Source of the DNA: Patiria miniata
Taxonomy: Eukaryota; Echinodermata; Asteroidea; Valvatida; Asterinidae
Assembly: GCF_015706575.1 (NCBI RefSeq)
Contig: NW_024037052.1
Location: forward strand, 496,001 to 560,000
Reading direction: 5' to 3'
Length of the DNA: 64,000 nucleotides
The notes below the pieces were generated by a model. It was not told the DNA's origin, did not search any database, and worked only from the letters and a program-made list of their open reading frames with translations. Positions within the stretch are counted from its first letter, which is position 1, and the number at the start of each line of letters is the position of its first letter. This document shows, in pieces, positions 9,501 through 22,803 of this stretch. Both the position numbers and the translations under genes were made by a program.

Positions 9501-12500
9501 TTGATGACAGGACGTGATGTCAGAAAATTTGGATATTGAATTTACAATGTATACTTGCTCTTTTTTTCTGCCACAGGGAGCTTTTGAATGCTGCGAAGAG
9601 AGAAGACGCCGGTTTTCATCGAAGTTTTTGTTAAGTAACTGTAACCTTTTTTCCGTGTGACGTCTATCGGGGAGGGAAGGGGGGGGGGTAAGGGGGAGGT
9701 GAAACTTGTGTCACCGGCGGTGGAAGCTACCCCTGCCTGGGTCTTTGGTCTGAAATTGGGATCATATCTCCAGCTTGGGATGGAGATATGTCCTCTTTGC
9801 AGGTCTTAGCCCCAGGACGACCGTTGTGAAAGTGTGTGTGGTGGGTTGCCGGCTGTTTTGTTGCGTTCTGTTCATGTCTGTCTGTTTCGTCTCCCTATTT
9901 GTCCGGGCCCACTGTGTTCACCCCTTGTTTCAGTTCCGTTCGTCTTCGTTGAATGTTCAAAGATGCAGAGTTTTGACATTTCACTAACACTTTTTGTTTC
10001 TTCCCAGTTTTCTCTTTTCTGTGTGTGCAGATTGAAGATGAAGGGCACAGAAGTAAGGTCGTCCAAGTGCAGCATTCATCTCCCACAGGTAAATGAGTAA
10101 TGTTTCTCCTTGCAAAACGTCTCTGTTTTGATGCGCTTCCTTGCATTTGAATGGGCTTGCTGGATTTTAACGTGGAGGTAGACCTTGGGGTATATCTTTG
10201 GAGTTTGAGATGGCAAGTTGGACATACAGTACTTGTTGATAAAATGGAAATGTATTGGAGGTTTGATGACAGGACGTGATGTCAGAAAATTTGGATATTG
10301 AATTTACAATGTATACTTGCTCTTTTTTTCTGCCACAGGGAGCTTTTGAATGCTGCGAAGAGAGAAGACGCCGGTTTTCATCGAAGTTTTTGTTAAGTAA
10401 CTGTAACCTTTTTTCCGTGTGACGTCTATCGGGGAGGGAAGGGGGGGGTAAGGGGGAGGTGAAACTTGTGTCACCGGCGGTGGAAGCTACCCCTGCCTGG
10501 GTCTTTGGTCTGAAATTGGGATCATATCTCCAGCTTGGGATGGAGATATGTCCTCTTTGCAGGTCTTAGCCCCAGGACGACCGTTGTGAAAGTGTGTGTG
10601 GTGGGTTGCCGGCTGTTTTGTTGCGTTCTGTTCATGTCTGTCTGTTTCGTCTCCCTATTTGTCCGGGCCCACTGTGTTCACCCCTTGTTTCAGTTCCGTT
10701 CGTCTTCGTTGAATGTTCAAAGATGCAGAGTTTTGACATTTCACTAACACTTTTTGTTTCTTCCCAGTTTTCTCTTTTCTGTGTGTGCAGATTGAAGATG
10801 AAGGGCACAGAAGTAAGGTCGTCCAAGTGCAGCATTCATCTCCCACAGGTAAATGAGTAATGTTTCTCCTTGCAAAACGTCTCTGTTTTGATGCGCTTCC
10901 TTGCATTTGAATGGGCTTGCTGGATTTTAACGTGGAGGTAGACCTTGGGGTATATCTTTGGAGTTTGAGATGGCAAGTTGGACATACAGTACTTGTTGAT
11001 AAAATGGAAATGTATTGGAGGTTTGATGACAGGACGTGATGTCAGAAAATTTGGATATTGAATTTACAATGTATACTTGCTCTTTTTTTCTGCCACAGGG
11101 AGCTTTTGAATGCTGCGAAGAGAGAAGACGCCGGTTTTCATCGAAGTTTTTGTTAAGTAACTGTAACCTTTTTTCCGTGTGACGTCTATCGGGGAGGGAA
11201 GGGGGGGGGTAAGGGGGAGGTGAAACTTGTGTCACCGGCGGTGGAAGCTACCCCTGCCTGGGTCTTTGGTCTGAAATTGGGATCATATCTCCAGCTTGGG
11301 ATGGAGATATGTCCTCTTTGCAGGTCTTAGCCCCAGGACGACCGTTGTGAAAGTGTGTGTGGTGGGTTGCCGGCTGTTTTGTTGCGTTCTGTTCATGTCT
11401 GTCTGTTTCGTCTCCCTATTTGTCCGGGCCCACTGTGTTCACCCCTTGTTTCAGTTCCGTTCGTCTTCGTTGAATGTTCAAAGATGCAGAGTTTTGACAT
11501 TTCACTAACACTTTTTGTTTCTTCCCAGTTTTCTCTTTTCTGTGTGTGCAGATTGAAGATGAAGGGCACAGAAGTAAGGTCGTCCAAGTGCAGCATTCAT
11601 CTCCCACAGGTAAATGAGTAATGTTTCTCCTTGCAAAACGTCTCTGTTTTGATGCGCTTCCTTGCATTTGAATGGGCTTGCTGGATTTTAACGTGGAGGT
11701 AGACCTTGGGGTATATCTTTGGAGTTTGAGATGGCAAGTTGGACATACAGTACTTGTTGATAAAATGGAAATGTATTGGAGGTTTGATGACAGGACGTGA
11801 TGTCAGAAAATTTGGATATTGAATTTACAATGTATACTTGCTCTTTTTTTCTGCCACAGGGAGCTTTTGAATGCTGCGAAGAGAGAAGACGCCGGTTTTC
11901 ATCGAAGTTTTTGTTAAGTAACTGTAACCTTTTTTCCGTGTGACGTCTATCGGGGAGGGAAGGGGGGGGGTAAGGGGGAGGTGAAACTTGTGTCACCGGC
12001 GGTGGAAGCTACCCCTGCCTGGGTCTTTGGTCTGAAATTGGGATCATATCTCCAGCTTGGGATGGAGATATGTCCTCTTTGCAGGTCTTAGCCCCAGGAC
12101 GACCGTTGTGAAAGTGTGTGTGGTGGGTTGCCGGCTGTTTTGTTGCGTTCTGTTCATGTCTGTCTGTTTCGTCTCCCTATTTGTCCGGGCCCACTGTGTT
12201 CACCCCTTGTTTCAGTTCCGTTCGTCTTCGTTGAATGTTCAAAGATGCAGAGTTTTGACATTTCACTAACACTTTTTGTTTCTTCCCAGTTTTCTCTTTT
12301 CTGTGTGTGCAGATTGAAGATGAAGGGCACAGAAGTAAGGTCGTCCAAGTGCAGCATTCATCTCCCACAGGTAAATGAGTAATGTTTCTCCTTGCAAAAC
12401 GTCTCTGTTTTGATGCGCTTCCTTGCATTTGAATGGGCTTGCTGGATTTTAACGTGGAGGTAGACCTTGGGGTATATCTTTGGAGTTTGAGATGGCAAGT

Positions 12501-15500
12501 TGGACATACAGTACTTGTTGATAAAATGGAAATGTATTGGAGGTTTGATGACAGGACGTGATGTCAGAAAATTTGGATATTGAATTTACAATGTATACTT
12601 GCTCTTTTTTTCTGCCACAGGGAGCTTTTGAATGCTGCGAAGAGAGAAGACGCCGGTTTTCATCGAAGTTTTTGTTAAGTAACTGTAACCTTTTTTCCGT
12701 GTGACGTCTATCGGGGAGGGAAGGGGGGGGGGTAAGGGGGAGGTGAAACTTGTGTCACCGGCGGTGGAAGCTACCCCTGCCTGGGTCTTTGGTCTGAAAT
12801 TGGGATCATATCTCCAGCTTGGGATGGAGATATGTCCTCTTTGCAGGTCTTAGCCCCAGGACGACCGTTGTGAAAGTGTGTGTGGTGGGTTGCCGGCTGT
12901 TTTGTTGCGTTCTGTTCATGTCTGTCTGTTTCGTCTCCCTATTTGTCCGGGCCCACTGTGTTCACCCCTTGTTTCAGTTCCGTTCGTCTTCGTTGAATGT
13001 TCAAAGATGCAGAGTTTTGACATTTCACTAACACTTTTTGTTTCTTCCCAGTTTTCTCTTTTCTGTGTGTGCAGATTGAAGATGAAGGGCACAGAAGTAA
13101 GGTCGTCCAAGTGCAGCATTCATCTCCCACAGGTAAATGAGTAATGTTTCTCCTTGCAAAACGTCTCTGTTTTGATGCGCTTCCTTGCATTTGAATGGGC
13201 TTGCTGGATTTTAACGTGGAGGTAGACCTTGGGGTATATCTTTGGAGTTTGAGATGGCAAGTTGGACATACAGTACTTGTTGATAAAATGGAAATGTATT
13301 GGAGGTTTGATGACAGGACGTGATGTCAGAAAATTTGGATATTGAATTTACAATGTATACTTGCTCTTTTTTTCTGCCACAGGGAGCTTTTGAATGCTGC
13401 GAAGAGAGAAGACGCCGGTTTTCATCGAAGTTTTTGTTAAGTAACTGTAACCTTTTTTCCGTGTGACGTCTATCGGGGAGGGAAGGGGGGGGGGGTAAGG
13501 GGGAGGTGAAACTTGTGTCACCGGCGGTGGAAGCTACCCCTGCCTGGGTCTTTGGTCTGAAATTGGGATCATATCTCCAGCTTGGGATGGAGATATGTCC
13601 TCTTTGCAGGTCTTAGCCCCAGGACGACCGTTGTGAAAGTGTGTGTGGTGGGTTGCCGGCTGTTTTGTTGCGTTCTGTTCATGTCTGTCTGTTTCGTCTC
13701 CCTATTTGTCCGGGCCCACTGTGTTCACCCCTTGTTTCAGTTCCGTTCGTCTTCGTTGAATGTTCAAAGATGCAGAGTTTTGACATTTCACTAACACTTT
13801 TTGTTTCTTCCCAGTTTTCTCTTTTCTGTGTGTGCAGATTGAAGATGAAGGGCACAGAAGTAAGGTCGTCCAAGTGCAGCATTCATCTCCCACAGGTAAA
13901 TGAGTAATGTTTCTCCTTGCAAAACGTCTCTGTTTTGATGCGCTTCCTTGCATTTGAATGGGCTTGCTGGATTTTAACGTGGAGGTAGACCTTGGGGTAT
14001 ATCTTTGGAGTTTGAGATGGCAAGTTGGACATACAGTACTTGTTGATAAAATGGAAATGTATTGGAGGTTTGATGACAGGACGTGATGTCAGAAAATTTG
14101 GATATTGAATTTACAATGTATACTTGCTCTTTTTTTCTGCCACAGGGAGCTTTTGAATGCTGCGAAGAGAGAAGACGCCGGTTTTCATCGAAGTTTTTGT
14201 TAAGTAACTGTAACCTTTTTTCCGTGTGACGTCTATCGGGGAGGGAAGGGGGGGGGGTAAGGGGGAGGTGAAACTTGTGTCACCGGCGGTGGAAGCTACC
14301 CCTGCCTGGGTCTTTGGTCTGAAATTGGGATCATATCTCCAGCTTGGGATGGAGATATGTCCTCTTTGCAGGTCTTAGCCCCAGGACGACCGTTGTGAAA
14401 GTGTGTGTGGTGGGTTGCCGGCTGTTTTGTTGCGTTCTGTTCATGTCTGTCTGTTTCGTCTCCCTATTTGTCCGGGCCCACTGTGTTCACCCCTTGTTTC
14501 AGTTCCGTTCGTCTTCGTTGAATGTTCAAAGATGCAGAGTTTTGACATTTCACTAACACTTTTTGTTTCTTCCCAGTTTTCTCTTTTCTGTGTGTGCAGA
14601 TTGAAGATGAAGGGCACAGAAGTAAGGTCGTCCAAGTGCAGCATTCATCTCCCACAGGTAAATGAGTAATGTTTCTCCTTGCAAAACGTCTCTGTTTTGA
14701 TGCGCTTCCTTGCATTTGAATGGGCTTGCTGGATTTTAACGTGGAGGTAGACCTTGGGGTATATCTTTGGAGTTTGAGATGGCAAGTTGGACATACAGTA
14801 CTTGTTGATAAAATGGAAATGTATTGGAGGTTTGATGACAGGACGTGATGTCAGAAAATTGGATATTGAATTTACAATGTATACTTGCTCTTTTTTTCTG
14901 CCACAGGGAGCTTTTGAATGCTGCGAAGAGAGAAGACGCCGGTTTTCATCGAAGTTTTTGTTAAGTAACTGTAACCTTTTTTCCGTGTGACGTCTATCGG
15001 GGAGGGAAGGGGGGGGGTAAGGGGGAGGTGAAACTTGTGTCACCGGCGGTGGAAGCTACCCCTGCCTGGGTCTTTGGTCTGAAATTGGGATCATATCTCC
15101 AGCTTGGGATGGAGATATGTCCTCTTTGCAGGTCTTAGCCCCAGGACGACCGTTGTGAAAGTGTGTGTGGTGGGTTGCCGGCTGTTTTGTTGCGTTCTGT
15201 TCATGTCTGTCTGTTTCGTCTCCCTATTTGTCCGGGCCCACTGTGTTCACCCCTTGTTTCAGTTCCGTTCGTCTTCGTTGAATGTTCAAAGATGCAGAGT
15301 TTTGACATTTCACTAACACTTTTTGTTTCTTCCCAGTTTTCTCTTTTCTGTGTGTGCAGATTGAAGATGAAGGGCACAGAAGTAAGGTCGTCCAAGTGCA
15401 GCATTCATCTCCCACAGGTAAATGAGTAATGTTTCTCCTTGCAAAACGTCTCTGTTTTGATGCGCTTCCTTGCATTTGAATGGGCTTGCTGGATTTTAAC

Positions 15501-18500
15501 GTGGAGGTAGACCTTGGGGTATATCTTTGGAGTTTGAGATGGCAAGTTGGACATACAGTACTTGTTGATAAAATGGAAATGTATTGGAGGTTTGATGACA
15601 GGACGTGATGTCAGAAAATTTGGATATTGAATTTACAATGTATACTTGCTCTTTTTTTCTGCCACAGGGAGCTTTTGAATGCTGCGAAGAGAGAAGACGC
15701 CGGTTTTCATCGAAGTTTTTGTTAAGTAACTGTAACCTTTTTTCCGTGTGACGTCTATCGGGGAGGGAAGGGGGGGGGGTAAGGGGGAGGTGAAACTTGT
15801 GTCACCGGCGGTGGAAGCTACCCCTGCCTGGGTCTTTGGTCTGAAATTGGGATCATATCTCCAGCTTGGGATGGAGATATGTCCTCTTTGCAGGTCTTAG
15901 CCCCAGGACGACCGTTGTGAAAGTGTGTGTGGTGGGTTGCCGGCTGTTTTGTTGCGTTCTGTTCATGTCTGTCTGTTTCGTCTCCCTATTTGTCCGGGCC
16001 CACTGTGTTCACCCCTTGTTTCAGTTCCGTTCGTCTTCGTTGAATGTTCAAAGATGCAGAGTTTTGACATTTCACTAACACTTTTTGTTTCTTCCCAGTT
16101 TTCTCTTTTCTGTGTGTGCAGATTGAAGATGAAGGGCACAGAAGTAAGGTCGTCCAAGTGCAGCATTCATCTCCCACAGGTAAATGAGTAATGTTTCTCC
16201 TTGCAAAACGTCTCTGTTTTGATGCGCTTCCTTGCATTTGAATGGGCTTGCTGGATTTTAACGTGGAGGTAGACCTTGGGGTATATCTTTGGAGTTTGAG
16301 ATGGCAAGTTGGACATACAGTACTTGTTGATAAAATGGAAATGTATTGGAGGTTTGATGACAGGACGTGATGTCAGAAAATTTGGATATTGAATTTACAA
16401 TGTATACTTGCTCTTTTTTTCTGCCACAGGGAGCTTTTGAATGCTGCGAAGAGAGAAGACGCCGGTTTTCATCGAAGTTTTTGTTAAGTAACTGTAACCT
16501 TTTTTCCGTGTGACGTCTATCGGGGAGGGAAGGGGGGGGGGTAAGGGGGAGGTGAAACTTGTGTCACCGGCGGTGGAAGCTACCCCTGCCTGGGTCTTTG
16601 GTCTGAAATTGGGATCATATCTCCAGCTTGGGATGGAGATATGTCCTCTTTGCAGGTCTTAGCCCCAGGACGACCGTTGTGAAAGTGTGTGTGGTGGGTT
16701 GCCGGCTGTTTTGTTGCGTTCTGTTCATGTCTGTCTGTTTCGTCTCCCTATTTGTCCGGGCCCACTGTGTTCACCCCTTGTTTCAGTTCCGTTCGTCTTC
16801 GTTGAATGTTCAAAGATGCAGAGTTTTGACATTTCACTAACACTTTTTGTTTCTTCCCAGTTTTCTCTTTTCTGTGTGTGCAGATTGAAGATGAAGGGCA
16901 CAGAAGTAAGGTCGTCCAAGTGCAGCATTCATCTCCCACAGGTAAATGAGTAATGTTTCTCCTTGCAAAACGTCTCTGTTTTGATGCGCTTCCTTGCATT
17001 TGAATGGGCTTGCTGGATTTTAACGTGGAGGTAGACCTTGGGGTATATCTTTGGAGTTTGAGATGGCAAGTTGGACATACAGTACTTGTTGATAAAATGG
17101 AAATGTATTGGAGGTTTGATGACAGGACGTGATGTCAGAAAATTGGGATATTGAATTTACAATGTATACTTGCTCTTTTTTTCTGCCACAGGGAGCTTTT
17201 GAATGCTGCGAAGAGAGAAGACGCCGGTTTTCATCGAAGTTTTTGTTAAGTAACTGTAACCTTTTTTCCGTGTGACGTCTATCGGGGAGGGAAGGGGGGG
17301 GGTAAGGGGGAGGTGAAACTTGTGTCACCGGCGGTGGAAGCTACCCCTGCCTGGGTCTTTGGTCTGAAATTGGGATCATATCTCCAGCTTGGGATGGAGA
17401 TATGTCCTCTTTGCAGGTCTTAGCCCCAGGACGACCGTTGTGAAAGTGTGTGTGGTGGGTTGCCGGCTGTTTTGTTGCGTTCTGTTCATGTCTGTCTGTT
17501 TCGTCTCCCTATTTGTCCGGGCCCACTGTGTTCACCCCTTGTTTCAGTTCCGTTCGTCTTCGTTGAATGTTCAAAGATGCAGAGTTTTGACATTTCACTA
17601 ACACTTTTTGTTTCTTCCCAGTTTTCTCTTTTCTGTGTGTGCAGATTGAAGATGAAGGGCACAGAAGTAAGGTCGTCCAAGTGCAGCATTCATCTCCCAC
17701 AGGTAAATGAGTAATGTTTCTCCTTGCAAAACGTCTCTGTTTTGATGCGCTTCCTTGCATTTGAATGGGCTTGCTGGATTTTAACGTGGAGGTAGACCTT
17801 GGGGTATATCTTTGGAGTTTGAGATGGCAAGTTGGACATACAGTACTTGTTGATAAAATGGAAATGTATTGGAGGTTTGATGACAGGACGTGATGTCAGA
17901 AAATTGGGATATTGAATTTACAATGTATACTTGCTCTTTTTTTCTGCCACAGGGAGCTTTTGAATGCTGCGAAGAGAGAAGACGCCGGTTTTCATCGAAG
18001 TTTTTGTTAAGTAACTGTAACCTTTTTTCCGTGTGACGTCTATCGGGGAGGGAAGGGGGGGGGTAAGGGGGAGGTGAAACTTGTGTCACCGGCGGTGGAA
18101 GCTACCCCTGCCTGGGTCTTTGGTCTGAAATTGGGATCATATCTCCAGCTTGGGATGGAGATATGTCCTCTTTGCAGGTCTTAGCCCCAGGACGACCGTT
18201 GTGAAAGTGTGTGTGGTGGGTTGCCGGCTGTTTTGTTGCGTTCTGTTCATGTCTGTCTGTTTCGTCTCCCTATTTGTCCGGGCCCACTGTGTTCACCCCT
18301 TGTTTCAGTTCCGTTCGTCTTCGTTGAATGTTCAAAGATGCAGAGTTTTGACATTTCACTAACACTTTTTGTTTCTTCCCAGTTTTCTCTTTTCTGTGTG
18401 TGCAGATTGAAGATGAAGGGCACAGAAGTAAGGTCGTCCAAGTGCAGCATTCATCTCCCACAGGTAAATGAGTAATGTTTCTCCTTGCAAAACGTCTCTG

Positions 18501-18928
18501 TTTTGATGCGCTTCCTTGCATTTGAATGGGCTTGCTGGATTTTAACGTGGAGGTAGACCTTGGGGTATATCTTTGGAGTTTGAGATGGCAAGTTGGACAT
18601 ACAGTACTTGTTGATAAAATGGAAATGTATTGGAGGTTTGATGACAGGACGTGATGTCAGAAAATTTGGATATTGAATTTACAATGTATACTTGCTCTTT
18701 TTTCTGCCACAGGGAGCTTTTGAATGCTGCGAAGAGAGAAGACGCCGGTTTTCATCGAAGTTTTTGTTAAGTAACTGTAACCTTTTTTCCGTGTGACGTC
18801 TATCGGGGAGGGAAGGGGGGGGGGGGGGGTAAGGGGAGGTGAAACTTGTGTCACCGGCGGTGGAAGCTACCCCTGCCTGGGTCTTTGGTCTGAAATTGGG
18901 ATCATATCTCCAGCTTGGGATGGAGATA

Positions 18929-19614
18929 CTTTATACCATCTTGCTCACAGCCATTTTGAATTCACGTTCGTGTTTGTAGAACATAATGAAATTAGATGGA
19001 TTGCATTTTGAAAGTGTACTCTAAATGCAACGTGCAAGTGCTACATACATGTACGCAAGCAAGTTAAGCGCATTATGACGGTTAAAAAACGTCACGGCAA
19101 AAATCAGCTGCAGCAGATATGCGCACACATTTTCGCAGAGCAAATGAAACACTCAATTTACTGTGCATTTCAGTTTGAGTGTATCGGCTTTGATAGCACA
19201 CCTGTATGGAATACAAACGCAGATACAAATAGCCGTACAAAAGTTTGAGTTTTCCATAGGTTTGTGCACAAACATGGATGCGCCCATCAGCCATCACTTT
19301 GTACATCGAGTCAGCACTCTAGTAATTCAGTGTAGCTCTATGGCAGTAATGTAGTTTCTTCCTAATTGCTTCTTGAAATACGTGTTTTTGTGTTTGTGCA
19401 TTGGTCATGTATTTTTGTAATACAGAGGATTTCATGTGGAAAATGTTGTTGCATTTTACCTGAATGCTATTAAAATGCATGTACATGTACATTTCCAGGT
19501 TTTGTTTATGCACTTGGAAACATGCCCAATTGCCTGAGAATTGCAATATGAAATTTTGGAACAAAAAGTAATCTTTTTAACAATAATTTTCTTTGCATTT
19601 CTGCCTGTACACAG
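18929..19614 (+). other. Probable intron between array and terminal exon
   Basis: Unique sequence with no convincing exon. A word CCATAGGTTTGTGCACAAA near 19254 recurs near 29784 and marks a dispersed repeat. The end (about 19575-19614) is a good pyrimidine tract leading to TGTACACAG. Confidence 0.45.
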
Positions 19615-19797
19615 ACCCTGGAAATCAACGCCACAATTAATGCCCCTCCCCAGAAAGAACCGCACCGGCAGCAACCCCGTCAGTTCAGTCTTCAGCACAC
19701 GACGCAACAAAGTCACCCAACCTACCTTAGACCTTCAGCACCGCAGGCAATATCGACACCTCGGACTCATGATGTGGTCAATTCCACGCTGGTGTAA
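19615..19797 (+). CDS. Candidate terminal exon of an unidentified plus-strand gene
   Basis: The acceptor (TTTCTTTGCATTTCTGCCTGTACACAG-type tract, AG at 19613-19614) is strong. In phase 0 the exon gives 60 residues rich in Gln and Pro, from TLEINATINAPPQKEP to HDVVNSTLV, then TAA at 19795-19797. The C-terminus T-L-V would fit a class I PDZ ligand, which is only suggestive. The frame is not certain: phase 2 is open even longer, to TAA at 19850-19852 (PLPRKNRTGSNPVSSVFS...), and phase 1 stops after about eight codons. Phase 0 is the frame reached from array exon A in its LKMKG reading. I do not recognise the protein. Confidence 0.45.
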   Translation, partial: TLEINATINAPPQKEPHRQQPRQFSLQHTTQQSHPTYLRPSAPQAISTPRTHDVVNSTLV

Positions 19798-22695
19798 CAA
19801 GCCATTAAGCCTCAGGCATGTGCACTGGCTCTTCATGAGCCCAGTCTCTTAAACATCTCACCCATAGATTGTGTCAGCTGATGGTATTGTACAAATTGCA
19901 ACATGATCAGAGAAATAGTAGTGGCAAGTTACACTGAGTGAGAGGAGGTAGTGTGAAATCACTGGTGCCAAGGTGGGCTGATGTGGACTACCATACCTCC
20001 TAACGTGGACAAGTAATACACTACTTACCCGAAATGAACCATGTTGTATTTGTTCTGTTACACCCATACATAATTCATTAGTTCCATTGGAAGAAATTCA
20101 TTGGAATTCCATGGAACATCCCTCCCATGAAATGCGTATATACTGTCATTCTTGAAGGTTGCAGTGTGGTACCACTAGCAACCCGACTTGCATGTGCAAT
20201 TGTTGCATAGCTCAGGGTTTCAGAGCTAATTATGGGGTACTTCTGTCCTGGTAGCACTGACTGGTTTACGTGCCTCATGCGTGTGCCGTGTGTGCAGGGT
20301 AGCTGCTTTTGCTTCCCAGACAAACCTATGCAAGTATGAATAATGCTTTAAGCTTCACTTGTTGTTACTGTACTACCGCCTATTGTCCAAAAGACTAGTC
20401 CATGACCCAAAGTGCTAAAAGCACAGCAACTAAAGAACTACATCACTGCAACTGGAGGTCTGTGTTGATGTGGGTGCTCTTGCAGACCATTTCTTGATAG
20501 CGCAACACCAGTGTGAACATTTTGTCAAGGGGAAGATTGCAGAAGTGCAATAACAAGTGAATTTCAGTACACACAAATTGAATAAATATTGTCTTGCATT
20601 AGGAGTATATAATCAGCTGTCCGGTGTATCTGTAGGTGAGGTGTTTATACAAAGTAAATATTGACTGTTCTAACGTGTGGTACAGTAAAAAGAGTTTCAC
20701 TTAGTGATCCGTGGAGTGCTATATTTTCCCTCCACTCTTCCTTGAGAATATACTTACAATATGGTATGGATCACCTTGCAATGGTATCGTTTGATTGTAC
20801 CACTCATTGCAGTCAATATTAGCATACATTGTACTTAAAAGGCAGTGGTGTAGTCAAGTACATTTCCATGAGTACGAAATGTACTGGAGTATGAGTATGA
20901 GTACTGCAACACTGCTAGAAGGCATATGAAGTGTGACTCATGAGAATGTGGAGGTGCACATTGATCTATGCAAGACAAAGCTTTGCTTACTGCATTTATT
21001 CTAGCTTTATATGAACATCTTCCATATGCCCAGTGACATCTGAAACATTTTTGTCATTGACCTGACCAATCACATTGCTTTATGACTATAACAATGAACA
21101 AGTAAGGGCGTTGTTTTCTTCTCTTGCTTTTGCAAAGTTTAAGGAAAACAAGACAAGTCCCTGCATGCTTGATTGATGCGGCATGATTGTCAACATCTGA
21201 CATGGTTTCTGCACATCCACGTACTCTGGTTCATATTTAACTTATGTAACTTCTTGGAAGCTTCCATCCTATTGTTCATTTGTGTCTCGGTAAACAGTCA
21301 AAATGTGGTATTAAGCGCATTCAGTTTTGCTGTTGAACCACTGTTATTAACACATTGAACCCAACTTTTTCAACAACTCAGAATATAGTATAGGTAGATT
21401 TTTCTTTAGGACATTAATATCCATGATATATATACGTATATATTTTTAAGAAGGGGCTAAAGTCCAGCACTTTTTGAGTGAGAAAGCTAGAATTGTTTTG
21501 CTTGTATCCTATTGTGTATAGCTATCCAGAGATAAGTTGTGTCTAGTTTCTGTGCTGTTATAGTTTGGTTTTCGTATATGGCACATGATGTAGGGTTTGA
21601 TATTTACTTTGCTAGCTTGTGATTTGCAACTTTGCCACAAACATTTAAGATAAATATAAAGATCATAAAATGATCACTTTTTTGTTATTAATTTCATTAA
21701 TCAGAAATACAGGTGGAATGTAGGTTAGCTATACACATCAATCATATTGACAAATATGTTGGTTTGTATAAAAAAAAAGGCCTCCTGTTTAAACGATATA
21801 CTTAAAGTCTTTATTAGTTTAATTGTGTTGGACAATATATTTCAAATGATGTTTATTATATAAAAAAGTGATCACATAGGGAAATGGTTTCAGTAAATTA
21901 TGTTTAAAAGAAATCATTTCTGCTATGCAAAATGTAAAAAAAAGGTTTAAATATTGTATGGTTTTACTTGTTTATGTATATTCATTTACTTTTACAAAAT
22001 TGTGCAATTTATGAATTAATAACTGAGCTTTCAGACATTTGAGATGGAAAAAGTCAACATTGATACTAAAGGACCTAAGACAAGAAATGGGAAAATGGGG
22101 GGGGGGGGCGGAGCGTTTGTTGAATTCTTTATTTCAGTTATGCTGGTAGCTTTATTTATTTGACATGGTCCTACAGAAACTGCAATTGTTGCAATAAAGT
22201 AGTCCAAGTTATTCTTTTGCTAACTGCGAAAACTGTAAACTAATGAATGTACACATGTTTTTGTGAGAATAGATTTGGTTTATTGTAACAATGTATGGTT
22301 ATATTTTGTACAAATTATCCTACTTCCCATGCATGGATGCTGTGATTATGTTCAGTAATTTAGTTGTTTTAAGTCTATTTTCTTCGGTCAAGATAGAGGT
22401 TCTGAGTACAAACAATGTGCTTTTTAAAAATGAACGAGTGATTGTTTGAATTATTGTCTGGTACAATTTATGTTGCACATTGTGACTTGCTTTTCACAGA
22501 GTGCATGTACATGTAATATATGAATTCTGTAACGTATGTACTACTAGTATGTTATGTCCAGTGGCCCTAAGAGTGAAATAACATTATGTGAGACTTGCAC
22601 TTGTGCGTTTAATATCTCCATTATTTAAGTTGTCATTGAGACTCAACTAGAAAAGACTCGAGTTGAAATCGTAATCTTTTCAATGAGGGAATAAA
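19798..22695 (+). other. Probable 3' UTR and downstream AT-rich sequence
   Basis: No splice-bounded coding segment is seen. AATAAA hexamers occur at 20581-20586, 22193-22198 and 22690-22695, any of which could end the plus-strand transcript. The rest is AT-rich with a G run at 22099-22107. Confidence 0.4.
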
Positions 22696-22742
22696 TGTGT
22701 GTGCTTGTTGGTCGATATTAAACACTGTTCAACACCGGCTTG

Positions 22743-22803
22743 GAGTCTGGATGATGATACTGACCGGAGCCAAAGGCAAGGGTCGTTATCAGCATCCAGA
22801 CTC
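22743..22803. ncRNA. Imperfect 23-bp stem hairpin, pre-miRNA-like
   Basis: Left arm 22743-22765 (GAGTCTGGATGATGATACTG...) pairs with right arm 22781-22803 over 23 positions with about three mismatches, around a 15-nt loop. Size and mismatch pattern would suit a short microRNA precursor. A decayed MITE is equally possible, since there is no expression or conservation evidence. Confidence 0.25.

Larger units (their letters stand above)
4580..18928 (+). repeat. Tandem array of ~19 units, period ~762 bp
   Basis: The unit repeats head to tail with spacing 760-763 bp and almost no substitutions; most of the length change comes from one G run of 8-15 bases. The first copy after the gap is partial and the most diverged. 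Each unit contains a 58-nt segment framed by TGTGTGCAG and GTAAATGAG (starts 4695, 5463, 6223, 6985, 7747, 8509, 9269, 10031, 10791, 11552, 12313, 13075, 13838, 14600, 15360, 16122, 16884, 17645, 18406), a second 58-nt segment after TTTTTTTCTGCCACAG, a G-quadruplex-type run and a short hairpin (CATATCTCCA/TGGAGATATG). The array ends inside the right arm of that hairpin at 18928. Near-identity means either very recent amplification or gene conversion. Assembly copy number is unreliable next to a gap. Confidence 0.95.

Noticed and set aside
4580..18928. CRISPR-like or bacterial tandem repeat system
   Set aside because: The 762-bp period, lack of variable spacers and animal splice signals exclude a CRISPR array.
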